Shown: positions 35,495 to 47,233 of the stretch, piece by piece | Position numbering within the stretch: the stretch's first letter is position 1 | Layout of the letters: each line of letters begins with the position of its first letter | DNA from: Ceratobasidium sp. AG-K | Taxonomy: Eukaryota > Basidiomycota > Agaricomycetes > Cantharellales > Ceratobasidiaceae | Length of the DNA: 64,000 bases | Assembly (NCBI GenBank): GCA_037039685.1 | Contig: JAWNGF010000005.1 | Span: 3,348,001-3,412,000, forward strand | Direction: 5' to 3' | The notes under the pieces: generated by a model | Database searches by the model: none | Told to the model about the DNA's origin: nothing | Seen by the model: the letters and a program-made list of their open reading frames with translations, nothing else | Position numbers and translations under genes: made by a program

Positions 35495-35940
35495 TGTCAC
35501 AACCTTTTCTGTTTCCTTTCTTCTTTGTCTGTTTGCCTTGTGTTTGGTCTCGTTCTGCTTGCCTTGGCGCATTTAGTTGCCTTACTGTAAGCCATGTTTG
35601 CGGGACATGCCTGCCTGGCCTGTTCCCTTGTCTCCTTGGTGTCCATGGACTTTTCACATTTCCTTTGTCCTGCCTTTGCTTCTCATGGACTCTTGCCTTT
35701 TCTTGTTTTGGTTTCCTTTGTTGCTTGCTCTCTATTGTACATAGCCACAGGAGTTAGTATATATACCAGCAACGCAAGTCTTGTGGAGACAAGACTTGTT
35801 CTCTTGTTGTTTTCCCCCATCTCCTATTGCGTGACTCACTTAGTCCTTCACACTGTACATTTGACCTTTGTTGTTGTCCCAACCCCCACTGATCCTTCCT
35901 GTGAAGTCTTGGCCTCCAAGGTTTGGCTAGGGTTGTGACA
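35495..35940 (+). repeat. 3' LTR of Gypsy-2
   Basis: 446 bp with the same inverted ends as the solo LTR at 34593-35038. It is preceded by the polypurine tract GAAGGGGGGG and by the end of the accessory ORF. The 5 bp before it (GGTAG) and after it (CCAAG) differ, as expected for an internal-to-LTR junction on the left and target DNA on the right. Confidence 0.87.
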
Positions 35941-36413
35941 CCAAGGCCCCTCCTATGGACTTCATCTTCTGGCTGCTTGTATTGTGTCTCCTTTGTTCCA
36001 CCCTCCTATGTGTCTGTTTCCTTTGTGCTTGCACAGCCTCAGGCTGCTTCTTTTCTCTTTTGTCTTGCAACTTCCTTTCTTGGCAAGTCATGTTCCTTTA
36101 TAGGACATGACTCATAGAGCTTTCTGATTGGATAGTTTGTATGACTTGTTTCTTGGCATGAGTATGACTCATGCCTTTTCCTGAATATAAAATGAGGCAA
36201 CAACAAGCATGGTATCCCCATCTTGTTTTGCCTCATCATTTCCCCCAACAAACAGTTCCTCACTGGGTTTCCCTTAGGGTTACCTTGGATCCTCAGGTCT
36301 TAGTGCTGTTCACAGTCTACAGTCAACAGTCTTTTGGGTGCCAAGTCTCTAAGTCTCAACTTGCACACATACAGTTATAGTCAGTAACCATCATAGTGTT
36401 GGGTTGCAACAGG
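35941..36413 (+). repeat. LTR related to the Gypsy-1 LTR, start replaced by Gypsy-2
   Basis: Shares with the Gypsy-1 LTR the block GCATGAGT...GACTCATGC, a TATA-type box, the segment GCAAGCATGGT-ATCCCCA...TTTTGCCTC, and the end GGTTGCAACA (Gypsy-1: GGTTGCGACA). Its left end merges with the right end of the Gypsy-2 LTR, which suggests Gypsy-2 inserted a few bases inside this older LTR. Confidence 0.55.
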
Positions 36414-37394
36414 GACAAAGGCCAAGCAGGAGAATTATGGCAACTCAGAAAGGGAGGGGCCTGGTCCAGGTATAGAACACTGTCAATGGCCTGGTTCTCT
36501 GTTGCCAAAGGTGGATCCTTGCTTGGTGCCTCAGTTTTGTGATCTGGACTACTGGACCACCGCAGGTATCATGTTCATTGATCACCAATGGTATGTGGCT
36601 TTTGCTTAACCTCTCCACCACACCAAGCACAATAGCAGAAAGTTGCCAATTGGTTTTTATGATGTGACTTATCAAGGGATGTTGACAGTTGTACACACTT
36701 GCAGCCAAACCACCCCCAAACCCAACCCACATACCTGACACTGCCTTCTTGCAACTGGTGACCCATCTCCCCTGTTCAATCCCATTGCCATCATGTAAAA
36801 CTATCTGTGAGTTGTGATTCCTGCCAGGAGGTAGGGTATTGGGTGTTTACAAAGGATTCAAAGAACACTGAGTATTGCTAACATCAAGCCCACCATGTGT
36901 ATATTCCTGGGCCAGTCCAATCAGAAGGCTATCTGACAAATTTAAATTGACCCATGCATCTGTATGTATTGACATTGATATTGATACATGCTGCTGGATC
37001 AGGATTGATATCTGAATTGGGTATATACAAATATATGCCACGTGAAGGGCCTTGGAAAGGAAGTGGACCATACGGAGGGACTGAGAATATTAAGAAAAGC
37101 CGGATATTTACTATTTAATTCACCTACAAGTTCCTGTGTAATTTCTCCTGTTATGAGTCCCTGTGATAGCTTGTACTCATATCATGTCCTATTGAATTAA
37201 ATATGATTATGCCACACCATCATTATGGGCGTGGCACAGCAAATGATTACTGGGGCTTTGTTTGACCAGGTGAGTTGATTTCTGCACGCAGATGATTTGA
37301 AATTCTTGGCATATGGTACAAGCATGTTTAAGACCCGTGTTGCAACACGTCTCCAATATCCAACTTTGTTTAGATCTAACTTTCATGACCTGGG
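36414..37394. other. CpG-poor intergenic, no gene seen
   Basis: Low-CpG, AT-rich sequence between the retrotransposon island and the helicase 3' end. It probably includes older unrecognised repeat debris on the left and the 3'UTR of the helicase on the right. Confidence 0.4.
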
Positions 37395-40300
37395 TTAGGT
37401 TGGAATTGGAGGTTGGGCAAGGATTGCCTCGACACCCAGGACATAGTGCAGCTCCAAGTCAGCCGGGATTGCATCTTTGCCAAAAACCTGTATAACCGCC
37501 AGATGCGCATCAACTGCACGTTTGACTCGTCCTTGAAGAGAATCAAAGCGGTAAAGGCGACTGGACCCAGGTGATAGATCATTGATTAGTTTTTTGATCT
37601 TCTTGGCGAACACGCTTTGAGGAAGTTACGTAGTGTCAAGTTGTATAGCGTTTGGCCAGGCAACAGGACTTACCCGCATCGTTGAATTCTGGATTGTAAC
37701 TTTTCAAGGTATTTGTGATTTGCTGTGAGAAGAGCTTTCTTCTTGGAATTTTGCTCTTGACGATTGGCCTCTTCTAAGCCGTGTAGGTAGACAAGTACGT
37801 GAGGCACACACCCTAGTAGTACTCGTTTGTGCTGATGGAGGTATTTGACGGGCTGCGGTTGACACACAATACGATTCAAGTCGTGCATGTACTCGGTATG
37901 GAGCTTGCGAATTTTAACACCTATCGATGTCTGTGGAGCTAGGTGACGGAGTCGATACCAAGAATAATATGCCCAGATAACGCGGGCTGCTTGCTGCGCT
38001 TTAACTCGATGTTGCGCCTTGTGAGCCCTATACTTGGCTTGCTGTCGAATTGTGTATCTTCTATAGCAGAATAATATCTTTTTTCCCATGTCGACCTCGT
38101 TGGCAGTCAAAATCCGCTGGACTTCAAGGTTTGATAGGGAAGCTGAGTAGCCAGACTGAAGAGGTACTGGGCTTGCAAACATATCTGCTTCAATTCGGCC
38201 TCCCATTTGAGGTCCAGGAGGTGCCTGCGCCTGAGTGGAGTGAGCGGACGATTTGGCAAGTGGACTGAGGGAAACTCCGGCATGCTTTGCAACGTCACCC
38301 AGCGATAGTTGTTGGGCTAGATCCGGGAAGACATTCGCATAGCTAATACTCTTTGCACCGTGGATGGAGGGAGGGGGGAGCGAATTCCGGCGAAGTGTCA
38401 AAAAAACCATCTCATCCGCCCCTCGGTTGAGCGGTGAGTACTCCAGAGCGCTCTGGAAGTCCATCCAGGAGTGAGCGTTGGCGAACCTAATACCAGAGAT
38501 TTATCAGGAATAATTGCTCCCCTGAATAGAATTCTGAATATTACCTTGTGCACATTGTGTGCACATTACCGGACTCATTTAACAAGTTTGAGACCACCAA
38601 TCGTATTTCATCCTTCTCGTGCAGAGGAACTCCAATGTTGGATGCAACTAGGTTTATAAGCTTTGGGTAATGATATTGAAAGCACGAGTGGATACTTACC
38701 AATAACTAGAAGCCGGCAGCTGCGTATATACACATAAGGTATCGATTCAAACACAAAAATCCTGGACGCGACTCACATTCGCATAATCAAAACGGATCGC
38801 ACTAAAAAATTCAACGGGCCGTTGAAACCAAATAATGCTTGTTTGCGGGGGAAGGGGTTGGGACGTTCCGATAAGCGAGTGTCAATCGACGTACTACGGA
38901 GTTGGGCAGCCTGAGCGGAGGGCTCGTGGGAGTGAAGCAGCCTAATTGTCTCGTACAGGGTGTGCCAAAAATCTGACAGGTAGAATCCCCGTTGGAGCAT
39001 AAGGGGTGGTTGTGTGATCAAGTCCAGCGCCCATGACTGTGGGACTAGCATCCGGTCAAAAATAATGATGCCTTCGGATGCCCCAGACCATCGTCGGCAG
39101 TGAACTATCACTTCGCGGCCAATAAGTTCGAGTACGTGGACTAGCACATTAGCTTCAATGGACACGCGTTGGGTCACGATATGGCTGAATGATAAGTAGT
39201 AAGCTCGTTACTGAAAACATAAAATCTTCCAGTATCACTCACTGCATCGCGCGAATAATTCTTTGTAGAGCGTTACCAGTTTTGCGACCGTAAAAATCGA
39301 TAAAATCGTGCACTAGAGAGTACTGGGGGTGCGGGTAGGCTTCGTCATTCAGCATTAGATCAGCCCGTGGCTCAACCAGTCTCGTTGAATGCAATCCATA
39401 CACATATGCGTCGAATCTAATGGACGTACTCCTGACTCGGAAAGCAAGCTCCATATAAGCTAAGATATCCGACAGAACTCTTGCTCCATATTTGAGTTTG
39501 GGCTCGGTGTAGTGTAGCGCGTCTGCACACCACATGGCAATAATATTGAAGCCAACGGTGGTCTCTGGAACGCGGGCTGGATCAATACAAACGACACTCC
39601 CCATAGGAGGGAAGTGAGGCATGAGAACCTCATAAGCTTTGCGAACCCAGGTTCTACATTTCCATTGAGCGCCCGTGAACGGAAGGTCCAAGAAAACCTA
39701 CCGTGTCAACACTCTGTACTCCGATACGTTTTCAGGCTGGTACACTCGGATAACTTCAAGCTGAGAAATGAGGGCTTGGGCCCGCAGATTGAATGCTTCC
39801 TGTCGCTGCCCTTCAGGTAACCTGAGACTGTTCACTTCTTGTCTGTTACACTCTTCTCGGTTGCACTTCCCAAATATAGCAAAGCCGAGACACGGCTCAA
39901 GGTATACCGAATGGTCTAACACATCGTTTATGGCCGTTTTTTGTATCTCGAATCGCAGTGCTTTGTATATCGCGCTTCTTGCAAGCCGGCGAGCGTCCAC
40001 CTCTGGGAGCGCTAAACAGGAAAGTCCAAGATCTGATGAGGTCGGTTCCAGTACACCCGGGACACTGCAGGCCTCGTCAAAAATAACAGATGATGAATGT
40101 ATCCAGAACTTAGTTGAGACCGATTTACCGCCCTCAACCTCCATGAGGGTGTCGCCTTTTTGGATCTCCATCCCCATGAGCTTTTGGCTGCTCAGAGCAA
40201 AAAGGTCGAGAGTCCGCCCAAGGTGGAGCAATTGGCTAAAATAGAGAAACGATAGTTTAGATTTCTTCACAAACTCTGGGATGGTCCAACCCTTTGCGGG

Positions 40301-42390
40301 GATGAGCAGATTTGAGCTAGATGCAAAGCAGAGGAGAGAGAGTATGAACGACAAGCGAGCAGGTGGGCGACCTCGAGCATCTGCTTGGCGAGCCAGAAGC
40401 GCGTAAGATTGAGCAATATCAAGCAAGCGAGTTTGGTCTCGCGCATGCAGAGCCCCAAATACCTCGAGCTGAGTATGCAATGTGTAATTATGATAATTGT
40501 TAGCTGGAGCTATTCAACTCACTTGACGAATCTCATCCTTTTTCAGTATACCTTTCGTGTTCTTCAAATGTTGGATTAGCGAAACAATTACTGCACTCTC
40601 CAGATTCTTGTTATAATCAAGAGGGCCAAACGGAAGTAAAATCCAAAGGCTACGGAGTGCCTTTTCGACCACCTGTCGTGCTGAACCTGGGGTATTGGAG
40701 CGAAGAAGTAACCGAATGCCTTCCATAACATTATGCTCGCTGAACGCCACCTCGGCCGCCTCCTCATAGCGCTGTTGACTCTCTAGAACATGAATCTGGG
40801 CCATTCCAAGGCCGTAGCCTTCCATGTATTCTAGTTCCTTGTCTAAATCATCGAAGAGTTCCTCTGCTTGCCTTTATTTATGTGATTGACCAGCCTTTGT
40901 CAGAATTAATGAGCTCGACTCACTTGAATTTTTGAGTTTGCAGATACTCCAACTTGGCGACTTCAATAACCTCCCCAACAACTTCTTCCTGCATACTGTC
41001 TCTGTGGTCCTTCACGACACACACCGCCTCGTCAAAACACCCTGCGCGACGGAAGTTTTTTGCGGCCAAATTAAATTCTCCCACCGATAAATAGGCTTGC
41101 GCGGTTGATTTCCAGTCCTCAATCTCTGCAAAACATTCCGCGGCGCAAAGAAAACATGATCTTTGTTGTTTCCTTCTGGAGTTTTGTGCACATTTCAAGT
41201 AGTGTTCTGCGGCTCCAAGGAAAAGTTGACGTGCTTGATCGACGACCCCCGTAGCTTGTGAGAGCCTTGCTTGTTTCCGAAACTCGTAGGCGGTAGCAAT
41301 ATCTCGTTCCGCTAGCATGTTCGCTTTCTCAAAGCAGAAAGCTGCTTGCGAATATAACTCCTTGTTGAAAAGTGACCGGCCGCGCTCATCCCAGGCGTCC
41401 TTCGTGGACGAAACTTGTCGGGACATATTCCCAGTTAGGGTCTAATTACAATACTAGCTGAATTTAGAGATCTCACCACCGAGCTGGGGTATGGGGTCCC
41501 CCGGCCCATGATGTGTAACAAGGCCATACGAACTCCAGAATTCCTGGGAGGATCATCAGCAATTGCAACTAGGGTCACAATAACCCACCTTGATTGCTTC
41601 GGCTGTTTCAGACATGTCCCATATCCAGCAGTTCTTACGAGCGCGGGTTAGTCCAACGTAAAGATTTTTGAGCTCAGCGCAGATCACAGAGTGGCGAAGT
41701 TCATCAAATTCGGGGACTGGTGCAATCCCGGTCAGCACGATCCGCCAAGTAGCTAGCTCAGGAAGGGAGTCTTCGAAAAAATCATACAACAATACGTCAT
41801 CAAACTCGAGGCCTAGCAAAATTACTGAGCTTTGCGGTCTCTGGTTTCAGTGTCCCGTACCTTTGCTTTCATATAAAGTGAGAATCAAGCCTATTTTCCC
41901 GACTCGGTCCTGCAGGGTTTTACGGGCCGTCTCACTACGAACAAGTATAACTTGAGAGGCGCCAAAGTTTATGCTCCCTTTGCTATAAAAAAGTTGTGAC
42001 AACAATTTTTAATACGGAGCTCAAGACTGCCACCCACTTTTCACCGTGAAGAAACTGCTTATTGCGATTTGCAAAAGTACTTGCCAAGCGCCCACAAGAA
42101 AAATCGAAAATCGACCTCAGGACTAAAAGTCGCACTGCTCCGTCAGATCGCATAGAAGAAAGGCGATCTTGTGCTTTTTGGAGTCGCGTTGACCGTGCGC
42201 ACAAGGTGGTACCATTTATGTGACGCCAATTGAGTACCATTATTGGCGAGTCATGTGTTAGCTCCGTCCGGGTGATTAGACGTAAGAAAGCTTTCAAACG
42301 ATACATATATAAGCAACGTACATGCAGAAAGACCCGCATCACTACTAGACTACACTTCCACTCTTTTTTTACCCAAATTCCCGTCCGACC

Positions 42391-43607
42391 ATGCCCAACC
42401 GCACCTCAGACGATGTCCGGTGGATCATTGTGCACATGCATCACATGCGGTGCCACTACTTGTTCATTGCGATGGCATTGAGAGTCTCGGAGCGAACTGT
42501 CCGCGAGATTCTCGGCCAATGGAGAGCAACGGGATCAGTCCAGACCGTTGCAGCGACTGGTGCGGTGATCGGACGCCCGAGAGCTCTCGACTTTGAAGCA
42601 GCGTCTGTGAGTGAAAATTGACTTACATGCAATGTTACGGTTGTTTGCTAAAATTGAATCATTCTAAGTATCTTCGTGAACGGGTTGCAAACTCGCCGAC
42701 TGCTTACCTAGATGAGATCCAGGCAGATCTCTTTGAGACTCTTGGAGTTGATGTGCACGTATCAACTATTTCTCGGTCTTTGAAACATTATGGCATCACT
42801 CGTAAAAAGGTTTGTTTCGATATCACTGTAATACAATATCTGGTATCTTACTGGTGAGATTGTAGCTCACCCCGCAGGCTCGGGAGCGTTCAAAAGACCT
42901 CAGGGAGCAGTATCGCCTCATAACATCAAATATCGCCCCCGAATGCTTTGTTTGTGTCGATGAGAGTGGGATAGATAGCCGAACAACAAACCAAAGCATG
43001 GGTTATAGCCCTCAAGGCGAGCGTGCATCAGCTGATGTGACCTTTGTACGTGGTGACCGGTGAGTCAGTCATTTTGAATATAAAAATGGATAGATAGCTT
43101 ACCGAAGTTAGCTATTCAATTTTACCTGCTCTTTGTCTTGATGGTGTTCTTGCCATGGACGTTGCTGATGGAGCCTTCACAGCAAAAACCTTTCGTGAAT
43201 TCATCCAAAAGCTACTCACAAGGATGAACCCATACCCACAGAAGAACTCCGTAATTATCATGGACAACTGTCGCATTCACAAAGACCCCGAAACAATCGA
43301 GATGATTGCGGCTCAGTGAGTTGGCTGAGTATGCAATACTTCTCAATGTAGTGACACATTTCAATTTTTTCCTAGTGGCATGCACTATGTTTTTCTTCCC
43401 CCGTATTCTCCTGATTACAACCCCATTGAGCTTGCTTTTGCAAAGATCAAGAAGAGTATTGCTCGGGATGGAGATCGGGCTCGAATGGATATGGACAAAC
43501 AAAGCAACGATGGGAAAGCAGCGGCTCTTTCTATGTTGTTCAAGCACGTTTACTTGATCACACCTGAGGATGCTCGGGGCTGGTTCCACCACTGTCATTA
43601 CATCTGA
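42391..43607 (+). CDS. Tc1/mariner-type transposase (DDE, DD34E)
   Basis: Cuts at the inverted repeats and inserts at TA. The ATG at 42391 (MPNRTSDDVRWIIVHMHH) leads into a helix-turn-helix (VSERTVREILGQWRATGS) and a second one after the first intron (YLDEIQADLFETLGVDVHV, STISRSLKHYGI). The catalytic triad is the D in CFVCVDESGID, the D in VIIMDNCRIH and the E in YNPIELAFAKIK. The last two are separated by 34 residues, the Tc1 pattern. PPYSPDYNP is the usual signature. Five exons with GTGAGT/GTTTGT donors; all joins are in frame to TGA 43605-43607. It ends 54 bp before the stop of the convergent cargo gene. Confidence 0.9.
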
Positions 43608-43661
43608 CCTGTACTATTAGAATAGATAACATTTCCGCCTGTCATCTGGCATTGGTCGAGA

Positions 43662-46071
43662 TCAGTCCTGGTTACTATCCCGCTCAAACCTCTCCGAGTC
43701 ACTTGGCAACGGAACTCCGAGTCCAGTCACACCACCCATTCCACCCATTCCACCCATCCCTCCCATCCCTCCCATTCCACCCATCCCTCCCATTCCACCC
43801 ATCCCTCCCATTCCACCCATTCCACCCATTCCACCCATTCCACCCATCTCGACCATTGGGAATCCGCCAATGGGAGCAAATGGGATGTTCCCGTATCCCA
43901 AAAACATGGATGACGGGCCACCCATACCCATGCCCATACCCATGCCCATGTTCATCAGCTGTGAGGTTCCATAGAGAAAAACTGGTGGCTGAGTAATCTG
44001 CGAGCCAAATGGCTGCAACATACCGGGTGGAAAACTGAGGCCCGATGCCATATTAGCAAGACCCGGGGCAAAGGTACCCGTTCCAGGGAGGTCGGTATCA
44101 CCAACACTCCCAGTGGGGCCTCCGAGCGATGTGGTGATTGACTTCACAATAGGAGCCCCAGTCGAGCCACCTGAAGTGCGTGCCAGCACTTTTCCTTGAT
44201 CTTCATCGGCATCGGGACCGCTGTCTTGTGCCTTGCGAGGTTTTGGCTGTGCATCATTCAAGAGGTTGAGCACAGCAGCAGGGGGGTTTGGCGTGTAGAT
44301 TGACGCGAAATTCCTGACCTACCAGTCCAAAACGTGAGCAGGTTTTTTGGCCAAGGTGATATTCAAATGTACCGCGAGTGAGGCCCAATGATCTGAGGCT
44401 TTATCTGGTAACGGGACATGTACGGGTCCTTTACCAGGCTGGTTGATAACCGCACAATTCATGTTACACGTCTTGCATTTTCGATTCTTGATGTACTGTT
44501 GATACCGAAGGAGTTTTGCATTTCCATCTTCTTTTGTTGCACCGGTGATCATCTGAGAGCGGAAGAGGTCAGTAACCATGGTGGTAAACATACAACCAAC
44601 GAGTAACACCGTGACACACCTTTGACGTCTCTTGTTTACCGCCCCCACCTGCCTTTGTCGATGCTAACTCAAGAATTTCAACAACGTACATGTCAAGCTT
44701 GCTTTTGGTTTTGGCTAACTGCTCCATCGCGGTTTTCCCAGTCTTCCCAGTGAGCAGCTCAATTTCACGGATGTACCCATCAAACGCCTTCCAAACCTCA
44801 ATCTTGAGCTCGGAGAACTGATCTTTGGTTCGTAGATGGCGTGCTGAATCGGATTTCTTCAGTCCGGGCAACTTGAAGGCAAGCTGGAGGTCGATAGGCG
44901 ACATGTGCAAAATTTCGGACACTTTGCAGCGAAGAACGTCGAAATCGGCAGCAAACGGGAGGCGAATGATGTCCTGAGCGCCATTATTCTCAACGGCGAA
45001 GGCAATCTCTTTCACCTTGCGCTTTTTGGCTGTAAGTACGTCATAATAAGTTCGAGTCCATCAATACTGTGAGGAAAATCTTACTTGTGTCTTCTTTACG
45101 CCCCTTGCCCTTTCCCAATCCACCAGCATCATCAGGCGACTTGGAGTCCTGGTCAGACTCAGGCTCCAGCTCGTCCTCACCTGAGCCCGGTTCGGAATCG
45201 GACTCGACTGCAGGCTTGGGTTGGGCCACAAATGGGGGAGCCATCGGCTTGATCTTGATCGTCCGCTTCAACACCTGGATTGCTGGTTTCCGTTCGGTTT
45301 TACCTTTGGGCTTGGACTTTGGGGGCGATTTGGCCTTCGGTTGTGCCTTCGTCTTTGCCTTTGGGTGTGCCTTCGATCCGGCCACATCCTTTGGTTTAGC
45401 AACAGGCTTGGGCTTGGTTACCGGCGTGGCAGGCGCCTCGACAGGCTTGTTGCGGGCCCGGGTGGAACTTCGGGTTGCCCTTTTTGTGCCTAAGTCAATG
45501 TCGGTGAGTCAATATTGACATCGAGCATGAGGAAAACTAAGACGTACGAGGTTCAACCGCTGATTCGTCACCGCTCGCCGTACCAGCCTCTTCCTTTGGC
45601 TCGGGTTCTTCCTCCAGTGCCTGCTCCCTGGCCGCCACCTGGAGCATCTCGCTCGGCAAGGTTGGGACGAAATGAATACACCCAGTGTTTCGACGAAGGA
45701 CGAGTGCAAGCGAACTGGAGGGGATATCCGAGTCCAGGACCTCCGAGTGATTGCTAGCAAGTTCGTCATCCTCGTCAGCAGCACTACCGGGTGGGAATTT
45801 GGCTGGGGGGAAGAAGAACGAGCCCTCTGTAGCAGCGTGAGCAGGTCTAAAAAGTTTTGTAGTAAATACACTCACCTTCGTCCACATAATCGTCGTTCTT
45901 TGGGACGACATAGACGTCGGACTCCGAATCCAAGTCGGCAAATGAATCTGGCGCCTGCGCAGAAACAATTGTCGCGCCTGGAAGGCTCGAGGTCGAGAGA
46001 GCCCGCACACGTTTCCGAGTTGGTGACCCGCTCTTGTTAGCTTTGGAGCTGAGACGTTTACGGCCGGCCAT
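43662..46071 (-). CDS. Cargo gene of the Tc1-like element: Ubl-like domain, Cys motif and Met-Gly repeats
   Basis: The start ATG 46071-46069 (MAGRKRLSSKANKSGSPT) gives a basic, nuclear-type N-terminus. Exons then code an acidic region; a Lys/Pro-rich linker of KPKAKP type; a folded domain coded about 44640-45030 (IIRLPFAADFDVLRCKVSEI, LQLAFKLPGLKKSD, LRTKDQFSELKIEVWKAF) that looks like a beta-grasp fold; a short Cys motif (CKTCNMNCAV) with a helical segment (HWASLAVHLNITLAKKP); and a C-terminal low-complexity region with about a dozen Gly-Gly-Met units. It ends at TCA-complement TGA 43664-43662. About six exons, all in frame. Similar multi-domain ORFs of unknown function occur in many Agaricomycetes as I recall; this is not verified here. 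There is no sign of decay. Confidence 0.75.
43736..43862 (-). repeat. Tandem 9/15-bp repeat coding Gly-Gly-Met units
   Basis: On the plus strand, CCACCCATT/CCTCCCATC units repeat without interruption. In the cargo gene frame they encode (Gly-Gly-Met) repeats near its C-terminus. It is a coding minisatellite likely to vary in length between copies. Confidence 0.85.
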
Positions 46072-46218
46072 CAGGGTGAGTCAAAGTCAAAAAGTATCGA
46101 TTTGTTGGAGGTGTACTAAAATGCTTGGAGTGCAGCTCGTGGTGCTCCAACATCGAGCACATTCCCGGGTTTTTATAGGTTACAGTCGCCCGCTGCGCCC
46201 GAAATCGCACCCCCTCAT

Positions 46219-47233
46219 CAGCAAAACAGGGTTAAGATTTATAGTGATTGCAAGAACACACTTTTCATGGAAGTGATTGAAAGCAAAGGCCTGGCTTGGG
46301 ATGGGTTTGAGGTACTTTCAAGCATACATGTGGCTTGAAATCACTCAAAATCAACCCATTGGGCTTGAAATCACTCAGAATCCACCCATGGGCTTCAACT
46401 CACCTGAAATCACCCAAGGTGCTCCAAATCACTCCAAATCACTCTAAATAAACTCAATCACCAGGTTCACTGTCATGTCAAAATTGCCCAAATATGGATA
46501 TTGGGGTTTTTGGACAATTTTTCATTGATTAGTCATATTTCAAATAGAAAGCTATCTTTTGATCCAGCCATGGGATTCCTTTACCCTGTGCATCAATGTG
46601 ACTATATGCTATAAAATACCCCCAGGTGACACAAGGGGGTGACCTGCCTGCAGGTGGAACAGGGGCAATGAGGAGCTTTGCCAGCAGAGGTGGGACTTCT
46701 GCTCAAAGTCAAAGTCCCTGTGCCGTGCCTGTGTGGAGCTAAATCAGCTTCCATTGTTGGCATTTCAAATTCATCGAAATTCATCAGCAGGTGCGCACAG
46801 CCTCATGCTTTCCAAATATGGTAACCAAGCCTTATTTGGATCAGAAATGAGCCATATATTTGCAAAATACTTTCCCAGACACAATTCTTTTTGATGAAAA
46901 GTTGCCAAATTTAGGCAATTTGATATCACAATGTTCAATTAGAACCCTATTCGATCTATGTTTGACAGCCATTGGCAATGTATATGATTTCTGGACCTTT
47001 TGGGGCTGTGGTGATTTGAGGTGATTTGGGGACTGAGGGTGGATTTGAAGTGATTTGGAGACCAGCCTTGGATTGAGAGTGATTTGGTGACCATGGGTGG
47101 ATTTGAGGTGATTTCCAGTGCTTTCAAGCATACCCATTGTGATTTGAAGTGATTTCAAATTTGGACCTTGCTTGGGTGGATTTGAGGATTTAAAGTGATT
47201 TAAATCACTCTCAAGCCAAGGTCTGTTTTGCTG
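46219..47233. repeat. MITE-like foldback element (1,015 bp) nested in the Tc1-like transposon
   Basis: Perfect 11-bp inverted ends, CAGCAAAACAG and CTGTTTTGCTG, flanked by AT on both sides. The left 230 bp hold many AAATCACTC/AAATCACC motifs; the right 250 bp hold the complement, GTGATTTGA/GAGTGATTT. The arms can therefore pair as a foldback. The middle is AT-rich with no ORF. It sits about 150 bp upstream of the cargo gene start. Superfamily unknown; a 2-bp duplication would be unusual outside Tc1-like and related elements. Confidence 0.7.

Larger units (their letters stand above)
31350..35940 (+). mobile_element. Second Gypsy fragment (Gypsy-2), 5' truncated, with two nested LTR insertions
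   Basis: It starts abruptly inside RNase H ([10 protein letters not shown]) at the end of the Gypsy-1 LTR and runs through integrase, chromodomain and an accessory ORF to a polypurine tract (GAAGGGGGGG) and a 446-bp 3' LTR (35495-35940). It belongs to a different family from Gypsy-1, since integrase and LTR sequences differ. It is interrupted by a 1,269-bp solo LTR at 32640-33908 and a 446-bp solo LTR of its own family at 34593-35038, both with 5-bp duplications. Most likely Gypsy-1 inserted into it and the 5' half was lost. Confidence 0.85.

Noticed and set aside
34593..35940. Small non-autonomous LTR element (LTR-456 bp-LTR)
   Set aside because: The left LTR has its own GTCTA duplication on both sides and splits an ORF that continues across it, so it is a solo insertion.
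43736..43862. CRISPR-like short tandem array
   Set aside because: Units are contiguous 9/15-bp coding repeats without unique spacers, in a eukaryotic gene.
43652..43996. Plus-strand HPFHPSLP repeat protein
   Set aside because: Antisense reading of the Gly-Gly-Met minisatellite in the cargo gene.
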